From NCBI RefSeq assembly GCF_003086895.1, contig NZ_CP026004.1:746084-810083 (forward strand): a stretch of DNA of 64,000 nt. Reading direction: 5' to 3'. The translations under genes and the position numbers were made by a program. Within the stretch, counting starts at the first letter, position 1. Every line of letters begins with the position of its first letter. The DNA comes from Stenotrophomonas sp. ESTM1D_MKCIP4_1. Its GTDB lineage: Bacteria > Pseudomonadota > Gammaproteobacteria > Xanthomonadales > Xanthomonadaceae. The notes under the pieces were generated by a model, which was not told where the DNA came from, ran no database searches, and saw only the letters and a list, made by a program, of their open reading frames with translations. Shown here one piece after another: positions 1-10,591 of this stretch.

Positions 1-697
1 TGCGCGGCTGGCGCGGCAGGAACTGCAGACGCTGCTGGCAGCGCTGCCGTGGGTGGAGTGCGTGGGCGAAGCCGATGACGTGGCGGCGGCGCGCCAGGCC
101 ATCGACCAGCTGAAACCGGACCTGGTGCTGCTGGATGTGCAGATGCCGTCCGGCAGCGGTTTCGACGTGCTGGAGGGACTGGATGCCGTACCGGCGGTGG
201 TGTTCGTTACCGCCTATGACGCCTATGCCGTGCGTGCCTTCCAGGCCAACGCGCTGGATTACCTGGTGAAGCCGGTGGAAGCGCCGCGGTTGCTGGAAGC
301 ACTGCAGCGCGCCCGCCCTCCGCAGGCGGAAGAGGGTGGGATCACCGCAACACGCAGTGCGCTGGCGGTGCAGGACCAGGTATTCGTGCGCGACGGTGAA
401 CGCTGCTGGTTCGTGGCCGTGGGAGAGATCCGCCGGCTGGTGGTGGATGGCAACTACACCCGCCTGTGGTTCCGCGACCAGAACGCGTTGCTGGCACGCA
501 GTCTGAGCGCACTGGAAGCACGCCTGCCCGCGGAGCTGTTCTTACGGGCCAACCGCAATACGCTGGTGAACCTGCGGCGGATCCGCGCGGTCAGCCCCAG
601 CGTGGGAGATGGTTACGACCTGACGCTGGATGACGGCAGCGAGGTGGAAGTCTCACGCCGGCAGGCACGTGAGCTGCGTGAGCGGATGGCGCTGTAG
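1..697 (+). CDS. LytTR-family response regulator (5' end outside window)
   Basis: Reading frame 2 is open from the window edge, so the first residues are missing; the GTG at 53 is internal. The visible part starts inside the receiver domain. The phospho-acceptor Asp lies in VLLDVQMPSGSGFDVL (codon 134-136), followed by FVTAYD and the conserved Lys in YLVKPVEAP. The C-terminal 100 or so residues are a LytTR DNA-binding domain (FLRANRNTLVNLRRI). This is the AlgR/LytR architecture: phosphorylation by a membrane histidine kinase controls DNA binding. The kinase gene is probably just upstream, outside the window. The target genes cannot be told from this sequence. Confidence 0.9.
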   Translation, partial: ARLARQELQTLLAALPWVECVGEADDVAAARQAIDQLKPDLVLLDVQMPSGSGFDVLEGLDAVPAVVFVTAYDAYAVRAFQANALDYLVKPVEAPRLLEALQRARPPQAEEGGITATRSALAVQDQVFVRDGERCWFVAVGEIRRLVVDGNYTRLWFRDQNALLARSLSALEARLPAELFLRANRNTLVNLRRIRAVSPSVGDGYDLTLDDGSEVEVSRRQARELRERMAL

Positions 698-744
698 CTG
701 ACCGCAGCGGTTACCCTGTGCGCCAGATACTCCAACCACACGCC

Positions 745-1302
745 ATGTCCATCGTCCTCACCGATTTCGCCCGCCCCCGCCTGTTCCCGCGCGTGCCGCG
801 CGCCAACACCATCCAGGACGTCAGCGCCGAGCAGTTCCAGGCGCACCTCAACGCGCATGCGCCGCTGAAGGTACTCGATGGTTACGCGCCGTTCTGCAAG
901 CTGTTCGTGTACGACAACTGGACCAGCACGCGCTGCCTGACCGTGCCGGTGACCGAGGCCAACCGCCACCTGCTGCGCAGCGGCTACGAAGCGCGCAACC
1001 GCGAGGAGCTGCCGGTGCTGGTGCGCTGGTTCGAGGGCGTGGAATCGCCGCGCGCGAACTATCTTGTTGTGATCCTGTACAGCGCCGAGCAGCTGGCGAA
1101 GGAAGGCTCGCCGATCGACGCGGACTGGGGCATCGTCGGCTGCATCTACACCGCCGAACCGGAAGAGGTGCCGATGGCGCCCATCACCATGATGCGCAAT
1201 GCGCTGGGTGTGGAGGAGGGCGGTTCCGGCGTCCCGCTGGACAGGGAGGCTTACCAGCGCGCGGTGCAGTTCTGGGAAAACAACGCCAACTGGCGGCCGT
1301 GA
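745..1302 (+). CDS. DUF3228 family protein
   Basis: A cytoplasmic protein of 185 residues that I recognise as DUF3228 (motifs LDGYAPFCKLFVYDNWT and the acidic stretch YTAEPEEVPMAPITMMRN). No catalytic motif or signal peptide is visible and the function is unknown. A GTG at 718 would add nine residues, but MSIVLTDFARPRLFPR from the ATG at 745 looks like the natural N-terminus. It sits alone, 47 bp after the response regulator, and is followed by a SMAG repeat. Confidence 0.75.
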   Translation: MSIVLTDFARPRLFPRVPRANTIQDVSAEQFQAHLNAHAPLKVLDGYAPFCKLFVYDNWTSTRCLTVPVTEANRHLLRSGYEARNREELPVLVRWFEGVESPRANYLVVILYSAEQLAKEGSPIDADWGIVGCIYTAEPEEVPMAPITMMRNALGVEEGGSGVPLDREAYQRAVQFWENNANWRP

Positions 1303-1315
1303 ACCATTGGCCCCA

Positions 1316-1338
1316 GTAGATCCACGCCATGCGTGGAT
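1316..1338 (+). repeat. SMAG (REP) element
   Basis: Single copy of the GTAGATCCACGCC-type palindrome (stem ATCCACGC/GCGTGGAT) with the GTAG head at its left end. It lies between the convergent DUF3228 gene and the unknown gene on the minus strand, where it may act as a 3' mRNA hairpin for either. Confidence 0.9.
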
Positions 1339-1347
1339 GATCTTCCG

Positions 1348-1791
1348 TCAGGCGGTCTTCCACTCCCACCACGGGTAATGGTATTCGCGGTCGGTCGCTT
1401 CCCAGCGTTGGCCGCACTGCGTGCAGGCGACGTAGTGGCATTCGCCCCAGCCGTCCTCAGCGTCGCCTACCGAAAGCAGCTGCATATGCCCCTGTGCGAT
1501 CAGCTTGCGGGGATCGAAGAACAGATACGTCGGCGCAAGCGCGCACAGGCAGCCGGTCCGTGCCTGCCAGTAGCGCAGGCGTTGCAGCGCCGCCTGCAGA
1601 TGCACTTGGTTGGCCAGCAGGGCGCCGCCGAGCGTCACCCCGGCGCAGGCCCGTTCGATACGATCGGCGTGCGGCGCCAGTGCGTTCAGCAGTGTGTGGT
1701 CGAACGTCACCGCCACCCGGCACGCCGAGGCATGGATGCGTGTGGCATCGCCACTCAGCAGGTCCTGCAGCAGAGCGTCGGGCTCATCCAT
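1348..1791 (-). CDS. Conserved hypothetical protein with Cys-rich C-terminus
   Basis: I do not recognise this 147-residue protein. It has no signal peptide. Near the C-terminus there is a C...CxxC pattern (GECHYVACTQCGQRWEATD) that could bind a metal in the manner of a zinc ribbon, followed by an aromatic tail (YHYPWWEWK). The start ATG at 1791 shares one base with the TGA of the upstream deacylase gene (TGATG), so the two genes are almost certainly cotranscribed and translationally coupled. The function may relate to the aminoacyl-tRNA editing enzyme, but that is inference from position only. Confidence 0.7.
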   Translation of the reverse strand: MDEPDALLQDLLSGDATRIHASACRVAVTFDHTLLNALAPHADRIERACAGVTLGGALLANQVHLQAALQRLRYWQARTGCLCALAPTYLFFDPRKLIAQGHMQLLSVGDAEDGWGECHYVACTQCGQRWEATDREYHYPWWEWKTA

Positions 1792-2264
1792 CAGCGTGGC
1801 TTGCCGATGGACGCGTAGTGGCCTGCGGTCAGGCGCAGCAGGTCGGCCGGTGCCAGTTCCACTTCCAGGCCGCGGCGGCCTGCGCTGACGTGCAGCGTTG
1901 GCAGCGCCTGCGCGCTGGCATCGAGGAAGCTGCGCAGGCGCTTCTTCTGGCCGAGCGGACTGATGCCACCGACCAGGTAGCCGGTGGCGCGCTGGGCGGC
2001 ATCGGCCGCAGCCATCTCGCACTTCTTGCAGCCGGCGGCTTCGGCCAGTGCCTTCAGGTCCAGCTGGCCGGCCACCGGCACGATCGCCACCAGCAATTCG
2101 TGGGTTTCGGTGCTGGCCAGCAGGGTCTTGAATACCTGCGCCGGGTCCAGGCCGAGTTTCTCCACGGCTTCGCCACCGTAGGACTCGGCGTGTGCGTCGT
2201 GCACGTAGCTGCGCACGGTGTGGGCGATCTTCTCGCGCTTGAGCAGGTTGATGGCGGGCGTCAT
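1791..2264 (-). CDS. ybaK: Cys-tRNA(Pro)/Cys-tRNA(Cys) deacylase, YbaK/EbsC family
   Basis: A 157-residue editing enzyme that hydrolyses Cys mischarged on tRNA(Pro). The start MTPAINLLKREKIAHTVRSY and the later motifs VFKTLLAS (with the conserved lysine), GYLVGGISPLGQKKRL and GRRGLEVELAPADLLRL are typical of YbaK. Longer upstream starts run into the SMAG repeats and were rejected. It is first in a two-gene unit with the unknown gene downstream. Confidence 0.92.
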   Translation of the reverse strand: MTPAINLLKREKIAHTVRSYVHDAHAESYGGEAVEKLGLDPAQVFKTLLASTETHELLVAIVPVAGQLDLKALAEAAGCKKCEMAAADAAQRATGYLVGGISPLGQKKRLRSFLDASAQALPTLHVSAGRRGLEVELAPADLLRLTAGHYASIGKPR

Positions 2265-2322
2265 GGAGGCATCGTAGCGCGTGGTGCATGGCTTGCCTTG
2301 ACTGAGGCTATTGCCGAAAAGC

Positions 2323-2439
2323 ATCCACGCATGGCGTGGATCTACTACCCCGGCATCCACGCATGGCGTGGATCTACTACCCCGGCATCCACGCATGGCG
2401 TGGATCTATCCCCTGCCTCCACGCATGGCGTGGACCTAC
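2323..2439 (-). repeat. Four tandem SMAG elements
   Basis: Four minus-oriented copies of the ATCCACGCATGGCGTGGAT palindrome start at 2323, 2355, 2387 and 2417, so the spacing is 32, 32 and 30 bp. The first two end in CTAC; the third has CTAT and the fourth a CCTAC variant. The regular spacing suggests local amplification. They fill most of the gap between the divergent ybaK and TonB-like genes. Confidence 0.92.
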
Positions 2440-2512
2440 GCCAGCGGCCGCTGCCCGCATTGGCGCGTACGTGGCAGACTGGGCGCAACAGGACACCGCA
2501 CAGGGGAGTGGC

Positions 2513-3118
2513 GTGGCATATCAGAGGATGATCGCGGCAGGTGTGCTTGCCGGCATGATGGTGGCTGCCGGGCCAGCGCTGGCCGATGAAGGTCGTTGCA
2601 CGCGTGGAAAAGCCGTGCGCGATCTCATCGATGCCGGCATGGTGTCAATGGCCTCGCACCGCAAGGGTGACCAGTGCCGTTTCACCGGGGTGGGGTCGGA
2701 TATCCAGGCAACCTGGCGGCAGGCTTTGTTCCTCTCTGCGCTGGCAGGCAACTGTCGCGGTATCGCGATGGACGTGGATCCCAGGCAGCACACCCGCTTG
2801 GGCATCCGCGTGCCGGAGCGCTGCCTGGTCGACACCGATGCGAAGGATGCGCCACCGGTGGATTGGTGGCCGCTGTCGTCGCCTCCGCCCAGATATCCGC
2901 AGGAAGCCTTCAGCCAGGGCATGAAGGGCACAACCGTCATCCTGATGGTGATCAACCGCGAGGGTCGGGTTACCGGGAAGATGATTGCCGGGTCCAGTGG
3001 CCATGCCGTGCTGGACCAGGCGGCCCTCAACGCAGTTTCGAGCTGGACGTTCACCAGCAAGCGCAGCGATCCGCCGGAGGTCAGCCTGGTCAGGATTCCG
3101 ATCAACTTCGATTTCTGA
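2513..3118 (+). CDS. Small exported protein with TonB C-terminal domain
   Basis: A 201-residue protein. Residues 1-24 (MAYQRMIAAGVLAGMMVAAG plus ALA) form a signal peptide. The last 85 residues or so are a TonB-C fold: PPPRYPQEAFSQGMKGTTVI, then VTGKMIAGSSGHAVLDQAAL and a WTF motif. The middle region has four cysteines (around GRCTRG, DQCRF, GNCRG and RCLV) that could form periplasmic disulfides. I prefer the GTG at 2513, which has GGGGAG at 2503-2508; the ATG at 2528 is an alternative. It lacks the membrane anchor plus long Pro-rich spacer of a true TonB and has no exbBD neighbours, so it may not energise transport. Confidence 0.75.
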   Translation: MAYQRMIAAGVLAGMMVAAGPALADEGRCTRGKAVRDLIDAGMVSMASHRKGDQCRFTGVGSDIQATWRQALFLSALAGNCRGIAMDVDPRQHTRLGIRVPERCLVDTDAKDAPPVDWWPLSSPPPRYPQEAFSQGMKGTTVILMVINREGRVTGKMIAGSSGHAVLDQAALNAVSSWTFTSKRSDPPEVSLVRIPINFDF

Positions 3119-3228
3119 GCACGCGCGGTGCGGCTCATCCGCGAGCACTCGCGGCACTGTGCGGGCAGGGGGCAGAGCCCTTTCCTGTGGAAAGGGATCC
3201 GACCCCGGAACGGGGTGCGGCAAACGCA

Positions 3229-3254
3229 GAACGGGCGCCCGAAGGCGCCCGTTC
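3229..3254. terminator. GC-rich hairpin between convergent genes
   Basis: A perfect stem GAACGGGCGCC/GGCGCCCGTTC with a 4-nt loop lies between the convergent TonB-like gene and ahcY. There is no strong T-run on either side, so it is only a candidate bidirectional terminator. Confidence 0.55.
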
Positions 3255-3272
3255 CGTGTGTCGCATGCACCG

Positions 3273-3295
3273 GTAGTGCCGGCCGCTGGCCGGCA
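3273..3295 (+). repeat. SMAG (REP) element
   Basis: One GTAGTGCCGGCCGCTGGCC-type palindrome immediately 3' of ahcY. With the neighbouring hairpin it forms the 3' end of the ahcY transcript. Confidence 0.88.
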
Positions 3296-3306
3296 CCCCG
3301 CAGGCA

Positions 3307-4752
<1,446 letters not shown>

Positions 4753-4793
4753 GCAGTAGCTCCGGTTGTGGGCGAGCGGGTACTCGCATCTAG

Positions 4794-4870
4794 CCGGGCG
4801 CCGTTGTTACAAAGCCACCTTACCGAGCCTGGCCGGGCCTCATGGGTTCCGGTCGCAGCGCCCCTCGGCA
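4794..4870 (-). promoter_or_regulatory. SAH riboswitch in the ahcY leader
   Basis: Read on the minus strand, the leader contains CCGAGGGGCGCTGCGACC, then GGCCAGGCTCGG, then AACAACGGCGCCC. These are the three conserved blocks of the SAH riboswitch class. P1 forms between GGGCGC near 4859-4864 and GCGCCC at 4796-4801. The pseudoknot forms between CCGAG and CTCGG. The aptamer ends about 42 nt before the ahcY ATG. Known members turn expression on when SAH binds, which fits the downstream gene. Identification is by motif and pairing, not by a covariance search. Confidence 0.93.
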
Positions 4871-4997
4871 GGGGAGAACGCCCAGTATATCGCGGCCCCG
4901 GGGGGGGAACCGGAGCGACCCAACCATCGGCAGATGGGGTGCGGGTCGGTGCCTGTTAAGGTCGAAGGTCTTCACGCATCCAAAAACAGGACGAACG

Positions 4998-7508
4998 ATG
5001 AGCAAGCACGCGCGCCGCAGCCGGCGCTGGACCGGCCTGGTGCTGTCCATGGCCCTGCTGGCGGTGGTTCCGCAGGCCTGGTCGGCCGACTCCCCGCAGG
5101 TGGCCGCGGCCAAGGGCGAGACCGGCTACGAACTGCCGTCGGCCGCGCTGCAGGCGGTGGTCGATGCGCCGCGTGCGCCTGGCCTGTTCCTGTCGCCGCG
5201 CCGCGATGTGGCCGCCCTGATGCAGATGCCGCCGCTGCCGTCCATCCAGGTGGTGGCGCAGCCGGAACTGAAGCTGGCTGGCATCCGCATCAATCCGCGC
5301 ACGTTCTCCGACAGCCGCTTCAGCTTCGGCCAGAAGCTGTGGCTGATGAACGTGGCCGACGGCAAGGAACGGCAGATCAGCGGCCTGCCGCCGCAGTTGT
5401 CGATCGCCGGCCTGGCCTGGTCGCCCGACCAGAAGTGGCTGGCCTTCAACCAGGTGGACGCCGCCAGCGGCGCCAATGAGCTGTGGCTGGTGGACGTGGC
5501 CAATGCCAGTGCGCGCCGCCTGCGGACCGGCCTCAACACCGTGTTCGGTGACGGCTACCAGTGGCTGCCCGACAGCCGCGGCCTGATCGTGATGACCCGT
5601 GTGGCCAACGCGGGTGATCCGCCGCCGGCCGATGGCATTCCTATCGGCCCGGCCGTGCAGCAGACCGGCAAGAGCAGTGGCGTGGTGTCCATCCGCACCT
5701 ACCAGGACCTGCTGAAGAACGAAGCCGACGCGCGCCTGTTCGACTACTACGCGCGTGCGCAGCCGGTGCAGGTCGGCCTCGACGGGCAGTCCCGCGCCAT
5801 CGGCATGGCCGGCATCTACCTCGGCCTGTCCGCCTCGCCGGACGGCAACTACCTGCTCAGCCAGACCGTGCAGCGCCCGTATTCCTACGTGGTGCCGGTG
5901 GGCAGCTTCCCGCGCCGCATCGACGTACTGGACCGCAATGGCCAGCTCGCCCACAGCGTGGCATCGCGCCCGCTGGTGGAAGGGCTGCCGACCGGCAACG
6001 ATGCCGAGGTGACCGGCGTGCGTGATATCAGCTGGCGTGCCGATGCACCGGCCACCCTGGTCTGGGCCGAAGCGCAGGACGGTGGTGACCCGAACCGCGA
6101 GGCCAAGGTGCGCGACGCCGTGTTCATGCAGGCCGCGCCGTTCGAGACGCCGCCGGTGACCTTGGCCCAGCTGGGCAGCCGCTTTGGTGGCATCACCTGG
6201 GGCCGGGGTGATCTGGCGCTGCTCAGCGAATCGTGGTGGAAGACGCGCAGGACCAAGACCTGGCGCATTGCCCCGGACGATGCGACGCAGTCGCCGCAGC
6301 TGCTGTGGGACCGTGACGCACAGGACCGTTACAACGACCCGGGCCGTGCCGGCGTGGTGCGCGACGTCAACGGCCGCAGCCGCCTGCAGACCACCGCCGA
6401 TGGCCGCAGCATCTTCCTGTACGGCCAGGGTGCATCGCCGGAAGGCGACCGTCCCTTCATCGACCGCTTCGACATCGAAAGCCGCACGGCTACCCGCCTG
6501 TTCCATTCGCAGGCACCGGCGTATTCGGCGCCGGTCGCGCTGCTGGACCAGGAAGGCACCTCGCTGCTGCTGACCCGCGAAAGCCCGGACGAGCCGACCA
6601 ACTTCTACGTGCAGTCGCTGGCCCAGGCCGATGCCGCGCCGCGCGCGCTGACCCACTTTGCCCACCCGCTGCCGCAGCTGAAGGGCGTGCAGAAGGAACA
6701 GATCCGCTACAAGCGTGCCGATGGCGTGGACCTGACCGCCACGCTGCTGCTGCCGCCGGGCTATGACCCCAAGCGCGATGGCCCGCGGCCGCTGCTGATG
6801 TGGGCCTACCCGGGTGAGTTCAAGAGCGCCGCGGCTGCCAGCCAGGTGACCGACTCGCCGTACCGCTTCAACGCGATCAGCTACTGGGGCCCGCAGGCGT
6901 TCCTGGCCAAGGGCTACGTGGTGCTGGCCAGCCCGACCATGCCGATCATCGGCGAGGGTGACAAGGAGCCCAACGACACCTACATCGAACAGCTGGTGGC
7001 CAATGCACAGGCAGCGGTGGACGAAGTGGTGCGCCGTGGCGTGACCGACCGCGAGCACATCGCCATCGGTGGCCATTCCTATGGTGCGTTCATGACCGCC
7101 AACCTGCTGGCGCACAGCCGCCTGTTCAAGGCGGGTATCGCCCGCAGCGGTGCCTACAACCGCTCGCTTACCCCGTTCGGGTTCCAGGCCGAGGAGCGCA
7201 ACTACTGGCAGGCGCAGGACGTCTACCAGAAGATGGCGCCGTTCAATTACGCCGACAGGATCAAGGATCCGATCCTCTTCATCCACGGTGTGGACGACAA
7301 CAACTCCGGCACGTTCCCGATCCAGAGCGAGCGCATGTTCGCTGCGGTGAAGGGCCTGGGTGGCACGGCGCGGCTGGTGATGCTGCCGAACGAATCTCAC
7401 GCCTACCGTGCGCGCGAGTCGATCATGACCATGCTGGCCGAGAGCGAGCGCTGGCTGGAACAGACCATTGGCCCGGCAGAGCAGGGCAAAGCGAAGAAGA
7501 AGCGCTGA
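4998..7508 (+). CDS. Secreted S9-family serine peptidase (prolyl oligopeptidase-like)
   Basis: An 836-residue exported peptidase. A twin-arginine-free signal peptide ends near AVVPQAWSA. Residues 60-580 or so look like a beta-propeller region (repeated short segments such as LWLVDVANASARRL and YQWLPDSRGLIVMTR). The C-terminal alpha/beta hydrolase domain has Ser694 in GGHSYGAFM, Asp near 766-767 in HGVDDNN and His801 in NESHAYRA. I chose the ATG at 4998 because it gives the signal peptide; the frame is open further upstream, but that part overlaps the riboswitch region. It is divergent from ahcY. It most resembles the glutamyl-endopeptidase-like S9 proteins of xanthomonads; exact specificity is not determined. 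Confidence 0.9.
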   Translation: MSKHARRSRRWTGLVLSMALLAVVPQAWSADSPQVAAAKGETGYELPSAALQAVVDAPRAPGLFLSPRRDVAALMQMPPLPSIQVVAQPELKLAGIRINPRTFSDSRFSFGQKLWLMNVADGKERQISGLPPQLSIAGLAWSPDQKWLAFNQVDAASGANELWLVDVANASARRLRTGLNTVFGDGYQWLPDSRGLIVMTRVANAGDPPPADGIPIGPAVQQTGKSSGVVSIRTYQDLLKNEADARLFDYYARAQPVQVGLDGQSRAIGMAGIYLGLSASPDGNYLLSQTVQRPYSYVVPVGSFPRRIDVLDRNGQLAHSVASRPLVEGLPTGNDAEVTGVRDISWRADAPATLVWAEAQDGGDPNREAKVRDAVFMQAAPFETPPVTLAQLGSRFGGITWGRGDLALLSESWWKTRRTKTWRIAPDDATQSPQLLWDRDAQDRYNDPGRAGVVRDVNGRSRLQTTADGRSIFLYGQGASPEGDRPFIDRFDIESRTATRLFHSQAPAYSAPVALLDQEGTSLLLTRESPDEPTNFYVQSLAQADAAPRALTHFAHPLPQLKGVQKEQIRYKRADGVDLTATLLLPPGYDPKRDGPRPLLMWAYPGEFKSAAAASQVTDSPYRFNAISYWGPQAFLAKGYVVLASPTMPIIGEGDKEPNDTYIEQLVANAQAAVDEVVRRGVTDREHIAIGGHSYGAFMTANLLAHSRLFKAGIARSGAYNRSLTPFGFQAEERNYWQAQDVYQKMAPFNYADRIKDPILFIHGVDDNNSGTFPIQSERMFAAVKGLGGTARLVMLPNESHAYRARESIMTMLAESERWLEQTIGPAEQGKAKKKR

Positions 7509-7560
7509 TCCGCGCGCCAAGATGGCGGCTCCTGCAATGGGGGCCGCTGGTTGCAACGGG

Positions 7561-7647
7561 GTAGAGGCGACCGTTGGTCGACTGCCGTTCTGTCAGACGC
7601 TGGAAATCGCGCGCTACGCGCAATAGTCGACCAACGGTCGACTCTAC
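7561..7647. repeat. Head-to-head SMAG pair
   Basis: A plus copy at 7561-7583 (GTAGAGGCGACCGTTGGTCG) and a minus copy at 7625-7647 face each other and can form one long hairpin. The linker contains AAATCGCGCGCTACGCGCAA, a version of the linker found in other SMAG pairs of the window. The pair occupies the centre of the 273-bp gap between the S9 peptidase and ppc; I see no gene there. Confidence 0.9.
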
Positions 7648-7781
7648 CCCGTCGGTATTTTCCCGATGTGTATCTGTAGCCGGACGATACGTGCAGATGA
7701 AACCATTTCCGCGACGCAGCAACGGCGGTCAACTGGGGTAGGCTTGGCGACGGATCATGCCCCGAGGTTCGTGCGTCGCCG

Positions 7782-10493
7782 ATGAACGAGTACCGCAGCA
7801 GCATCGAATTCGCTTCTCCCGATCTTCCGCTTCGCGATGATGTGCGCCGGCTGGGTGCACTGGTCGGCGACCTGTTGGTCGAACAGGTCTCAGCAGCCTT
7901 CCTCGATGACGTCGAGGACGTGCGCACCCGCGCGATCGCGCGGCGCGAGAACCAGGCGCCGCTGTCCGAACTGGCCGATGGCCTGGCCGGACGCACCCCG
8001 CAGCAGGCCGAAACCATGGTGCGTGCGTTCAGCACGTACTTCCAGGTGGTCAACATCGCCGAGCGCGTGCATCGCATCCGCCGCCGCCGCGACTACCAGC
8101 GCGCCGGAACCGCAGGCGCGCAGCCCGATGGCCTGCAGGACGCGCTGCAGCACCTGAAGGCGCAGGGCGTCGGCCTGGACGAGCTGGCGCAGTGGCTGCC
8201 GCGCATCGACATCGAACCGGTATTCACCGCACACCCGACCGAGGCGGTGCGCCGCGCGCTGCTGGAAAAAGAACAGTTGATGGTGGCCAGCCTGGTGGAC
8301 AACCTGGATGGCCAGCGCACGCCGGGTGAGGCGGCGGCCGATGCCGCGCGCTTCCGCATGGCGCTGACGGCTTCGTGGCAGACCACCGATTCCTCGCCAG
8401 TGCGGCCGACGGTCGATGACGAACGCGAACACGTTGGCTTCTACCTGGTGCAGGTGCTGTACCGGGTGATTCCGGTGCTGTACGAATCGCTGCAGCAGGC
8501 GCTGCGCGATACCTATGGCGAAGAACTGCCGTTGCCGCGCCTGCTGCGTTTCGGCACCTGGGTGGGCGGGGACATGGATGGCAATCCGAACGTGGATGCC
8601 AGCACCATCCGCAACACGCTCGATGCGCAGCGGCGGGCCGTGCTCGGCCGTTACCAGAAAGAACTGCTGCAGCTGGCCAGTCTGCTCAGCCAATCCACCG
8701 AGCGGGTGGGGGTGAGTGATGCACTGCAGTCGCGCGTGGCGCATTACCAGCAGCTGCTGCCGCAGGTGCAGTCGCGGCCGCGTCATGCCGATATGCCGTA
8801 CCGCCTGCTCAACGACCGCATGCGTGCGCGCCTGCAGGCCACGCTGGATGATGGCGAAGGGGCGTACGCCGGCCCGGATGAACTGATTGACGACCTGCAG
8901 CTGATCCTCGACAGCCTGCGTGCCAACCGTGGCGAACATGCCGGCGGCTTTGCCGTGCAGCGGCTGCTGTGGCGGGTGAAGACCTTTGGTTTCCATCTGG
9001 CGCGGCTGGATGTGCGCCAGGAATCGAGCGTGCATGCACGCGCGCTCGCTGCGGTACTGGGTGGCGAAGACGCCTGGCATGCGCTGGACGCGCTGGGTCG
9101 TGCGCGCCTGCTTGGACCGCATGCCAGCGGCGAAGCGCTGCTGCCCAGGGGCGATGACGAGGGCAACCAGCGCCTGGATGCCGTGTTCGCAGCCTTGGCC
9201 GATGCGCGTGCGCGCCATGGCGGGGATGCACTGGGCAGCTACATCATTTCCATGGCACACGATCGCGGCGACGTGCTGGCCGTGCTGGCGCTGGCACGTC
9301 GCGGTGGCCTGGTCGCTGCCGATGGCGGTGTGCCGCTCGACATCGCGCCGCTGTTTGAAACCGTGGATGACCTCAAGCGCGGCACCGCCACCCTGCGCGA
9401 CCTGCTGGAGGACCCGGTGTACCGCGCGCACCTGCGTGCGCGTGACGACGTGCAGATGGTGATGCTGGGTTATTCGGACAGCAGCAAGGACGGCGGCATT
9501 GCCGCCTCGCGCTGGGGCCTGCAGCGTGCGCAGGTGGAGCTGCTGGAGGTGGCGGCCGAGGCCGGCATCCGCCTGACCTTCTTCCATGGTCGTGGGGGTT
9601 CCATCAGCCGTGGCGGTGGCAAGACTACCCACGCCGTGGATGCGTCGCCGCGCGGCAGCATCGATGGCCGCCTGCGGGTGACCGAGCAGGGGGAAGTGAT
9701 CCACCGCAAGTACGGCATCCGCGCGCTGGCGTTGCGCTCACTGGAACAGGCCACCGGTGCGGTGCTGCGTGCCAGCCTGCGCCCACGTGCGGCCGAGCCG
9801 CGCGAGGACGACTGGCGGCCGGTCATGGACGCCGTGTCAGCGGCCAGCAGCGAGGTGTATCGCGCCTTTGTCGGCCAGACGGGCTTCATGGATTACTTCC
9901 GCACGGCTACGCCGATCGACGTTATCGAACGGACGACGCTGGGGTCGCGACCGTCGCGCCGGCTGGGCCAGGACGCGGCGCTGGGCAACCTGCGCGCGAT
10001 TCCGTGGGTGTTCGCCTGGAGCCAGGCGCGTGCGGTCATCCCCGGCTGGTACGGCGTGGGCAGCGGCCTGCAGGCGGCAGTCGATGCCGGCCACGAACAG
10101 ACGCTGCGCGGGATGGCACGCGACTGGCCGTTCTTCCGCACCTTCCTCGACGACATCGCGATGGTGCTGTCCAAGGGCGATATCACCATTGCCGAACAGT
10201 TCTCGCAGTTGTCCGGCGATCTGCACGGGCGGTTCTTCCCGCAGGTGCAGCGTGAGCTTGAACTCACCCGGCACTGGCTGCTGGCGTTGATGGGCCAGCA
10301 GACCCTGCTCGACCACGATGCGCGGCTGGCGCTGTCGATCCGGCTGCGCAATCCCTATGTGGATCCGATCAGTGTGCTGCAGGTGGATCTGCTGCAGCGC
10401 TGGCGGGCCAGCGGGCGCGAGGATGACGAACTGCTGCGCGCGCTGGTGGCGTGCGTGAATGGCGTTTCGCAGGGCGTGCAGAACACCGGTTGA
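7782..10493 (+). CDS. ppc: Phosphoenolpyruvate carboxylase
   Basis: A 903-residue anaplerotic enzyme: PEP plus bicarbonate gives oxaloacetate. Seen: the catalytic His region [12 protein letters not shown], the substrate loop [21 protein letters not shown], the glycine-rich loop [13 protein letters not shown], and the canonical C-terminus QGVQNTG. Length and motif order match the bacterial family. It stands alone; both flanks carry SMAG pairs. No allosteric or transcriptional control site was recognised. Confidence 0.98.
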   Translation: MNEYRSSIEFASPDLPLRDDVRRLGALVGDLLVEQVSAAFLDDVEDVRTRAIARRENQAPLSELADGLAGRTPQQAETMVRAFSTYFQVVNIAERVHRIRRRRDYQRAGTAGAQPDGLQDALQHLKAQGVGLDELAQWLPRIDIEPVFTAHPTEAVRRALLEKEQLMVASLVDNLDGQRTPGEAAADAARFRMALTASWQTTDSSPVRPTVDDEREHVGFYLVQVLYRVIPVLYESLQQALRDTYGEELPLPRLLRFGTWVGGDMDGNPNVDASTIRNTLDAQRRAVLGRYQKELLQLASLLSQSTERVGVSDALQSRVAHYQQLLPQVQSRPRHADMPYRLLNDRMRARLQATLDDGEGAYAGPDELIDDLQLILDSLRANRGEHAGGFAVQRLLWRVKTFGFHLARLDVRQESSVHARALAAVLGGEDAWHALDALGRARLLGPHASGEALLPRGDDEGNQRLDAVFAALADARARHGGDALGSYIISMAHDRGDVLAVLALARRGGLVAADGGVPLDIAPLFETVDDLKRGTATLRDLLEDPVYRAHLRARDDVQMVMLGYSDSSKDGGIAASRWGLQRAQVELLEVAAEAGIRLTFFHGRGGSISRGGGKTTHAVDASPRGSIDGRLRVTEQGEVIHRKYGIRALALRSLEQATGAVLRASLRPRAAEPREDDWRPVMDAVSAASSEVYRAFVGQTGFMDYFRTATPIDVIERTTLGSRPSRRLGQDAALGNLRAIPWVFAWSQARAVIPGWYGVGSGLQAAVDAGHEQTLRGMARDWPFFRTFLDDIAMVLSKGDITIAEQFSQLSGDLHGRFFPQVQRELELTRHWLLALMGQQTLLDHDARLALSIRLRNPYVDPISVLQVDLLQRWRASGREDDELLRALVACVNGVSQGVQNTG

Positions 10494-10506
10494 CCGCCAT
10501 GCAACG

Positions 10507-10580
10507 GTAGTGCCGGCCGCTGGCCGGCAACCTCATGAATCGTGGGTACCCCGTGATTGCCGGCTAGCGGCCGGCACTAC
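10507..10580. repeat. Head-to-head SMAG pair
   Basis: Plus copy 10507-10529 (GTAGTGCCGGCCGCTGGCC) and minus copy 10558-10580 lie in the convergent gap between ppc and the thioesterase gene. Together they form a long hairpin that probably ends or protects both mRNAs. Confidence 0.9.
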
Positions 10581-10591
10581 CGGGTTCGCGG

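Noticed and set aside
4956..7556. 866-codon open frame antisense to the S9 peptidase
   Set aside because: Antisense shadow with no domain; the plus-strand peptidase has complete catalytic motifs.
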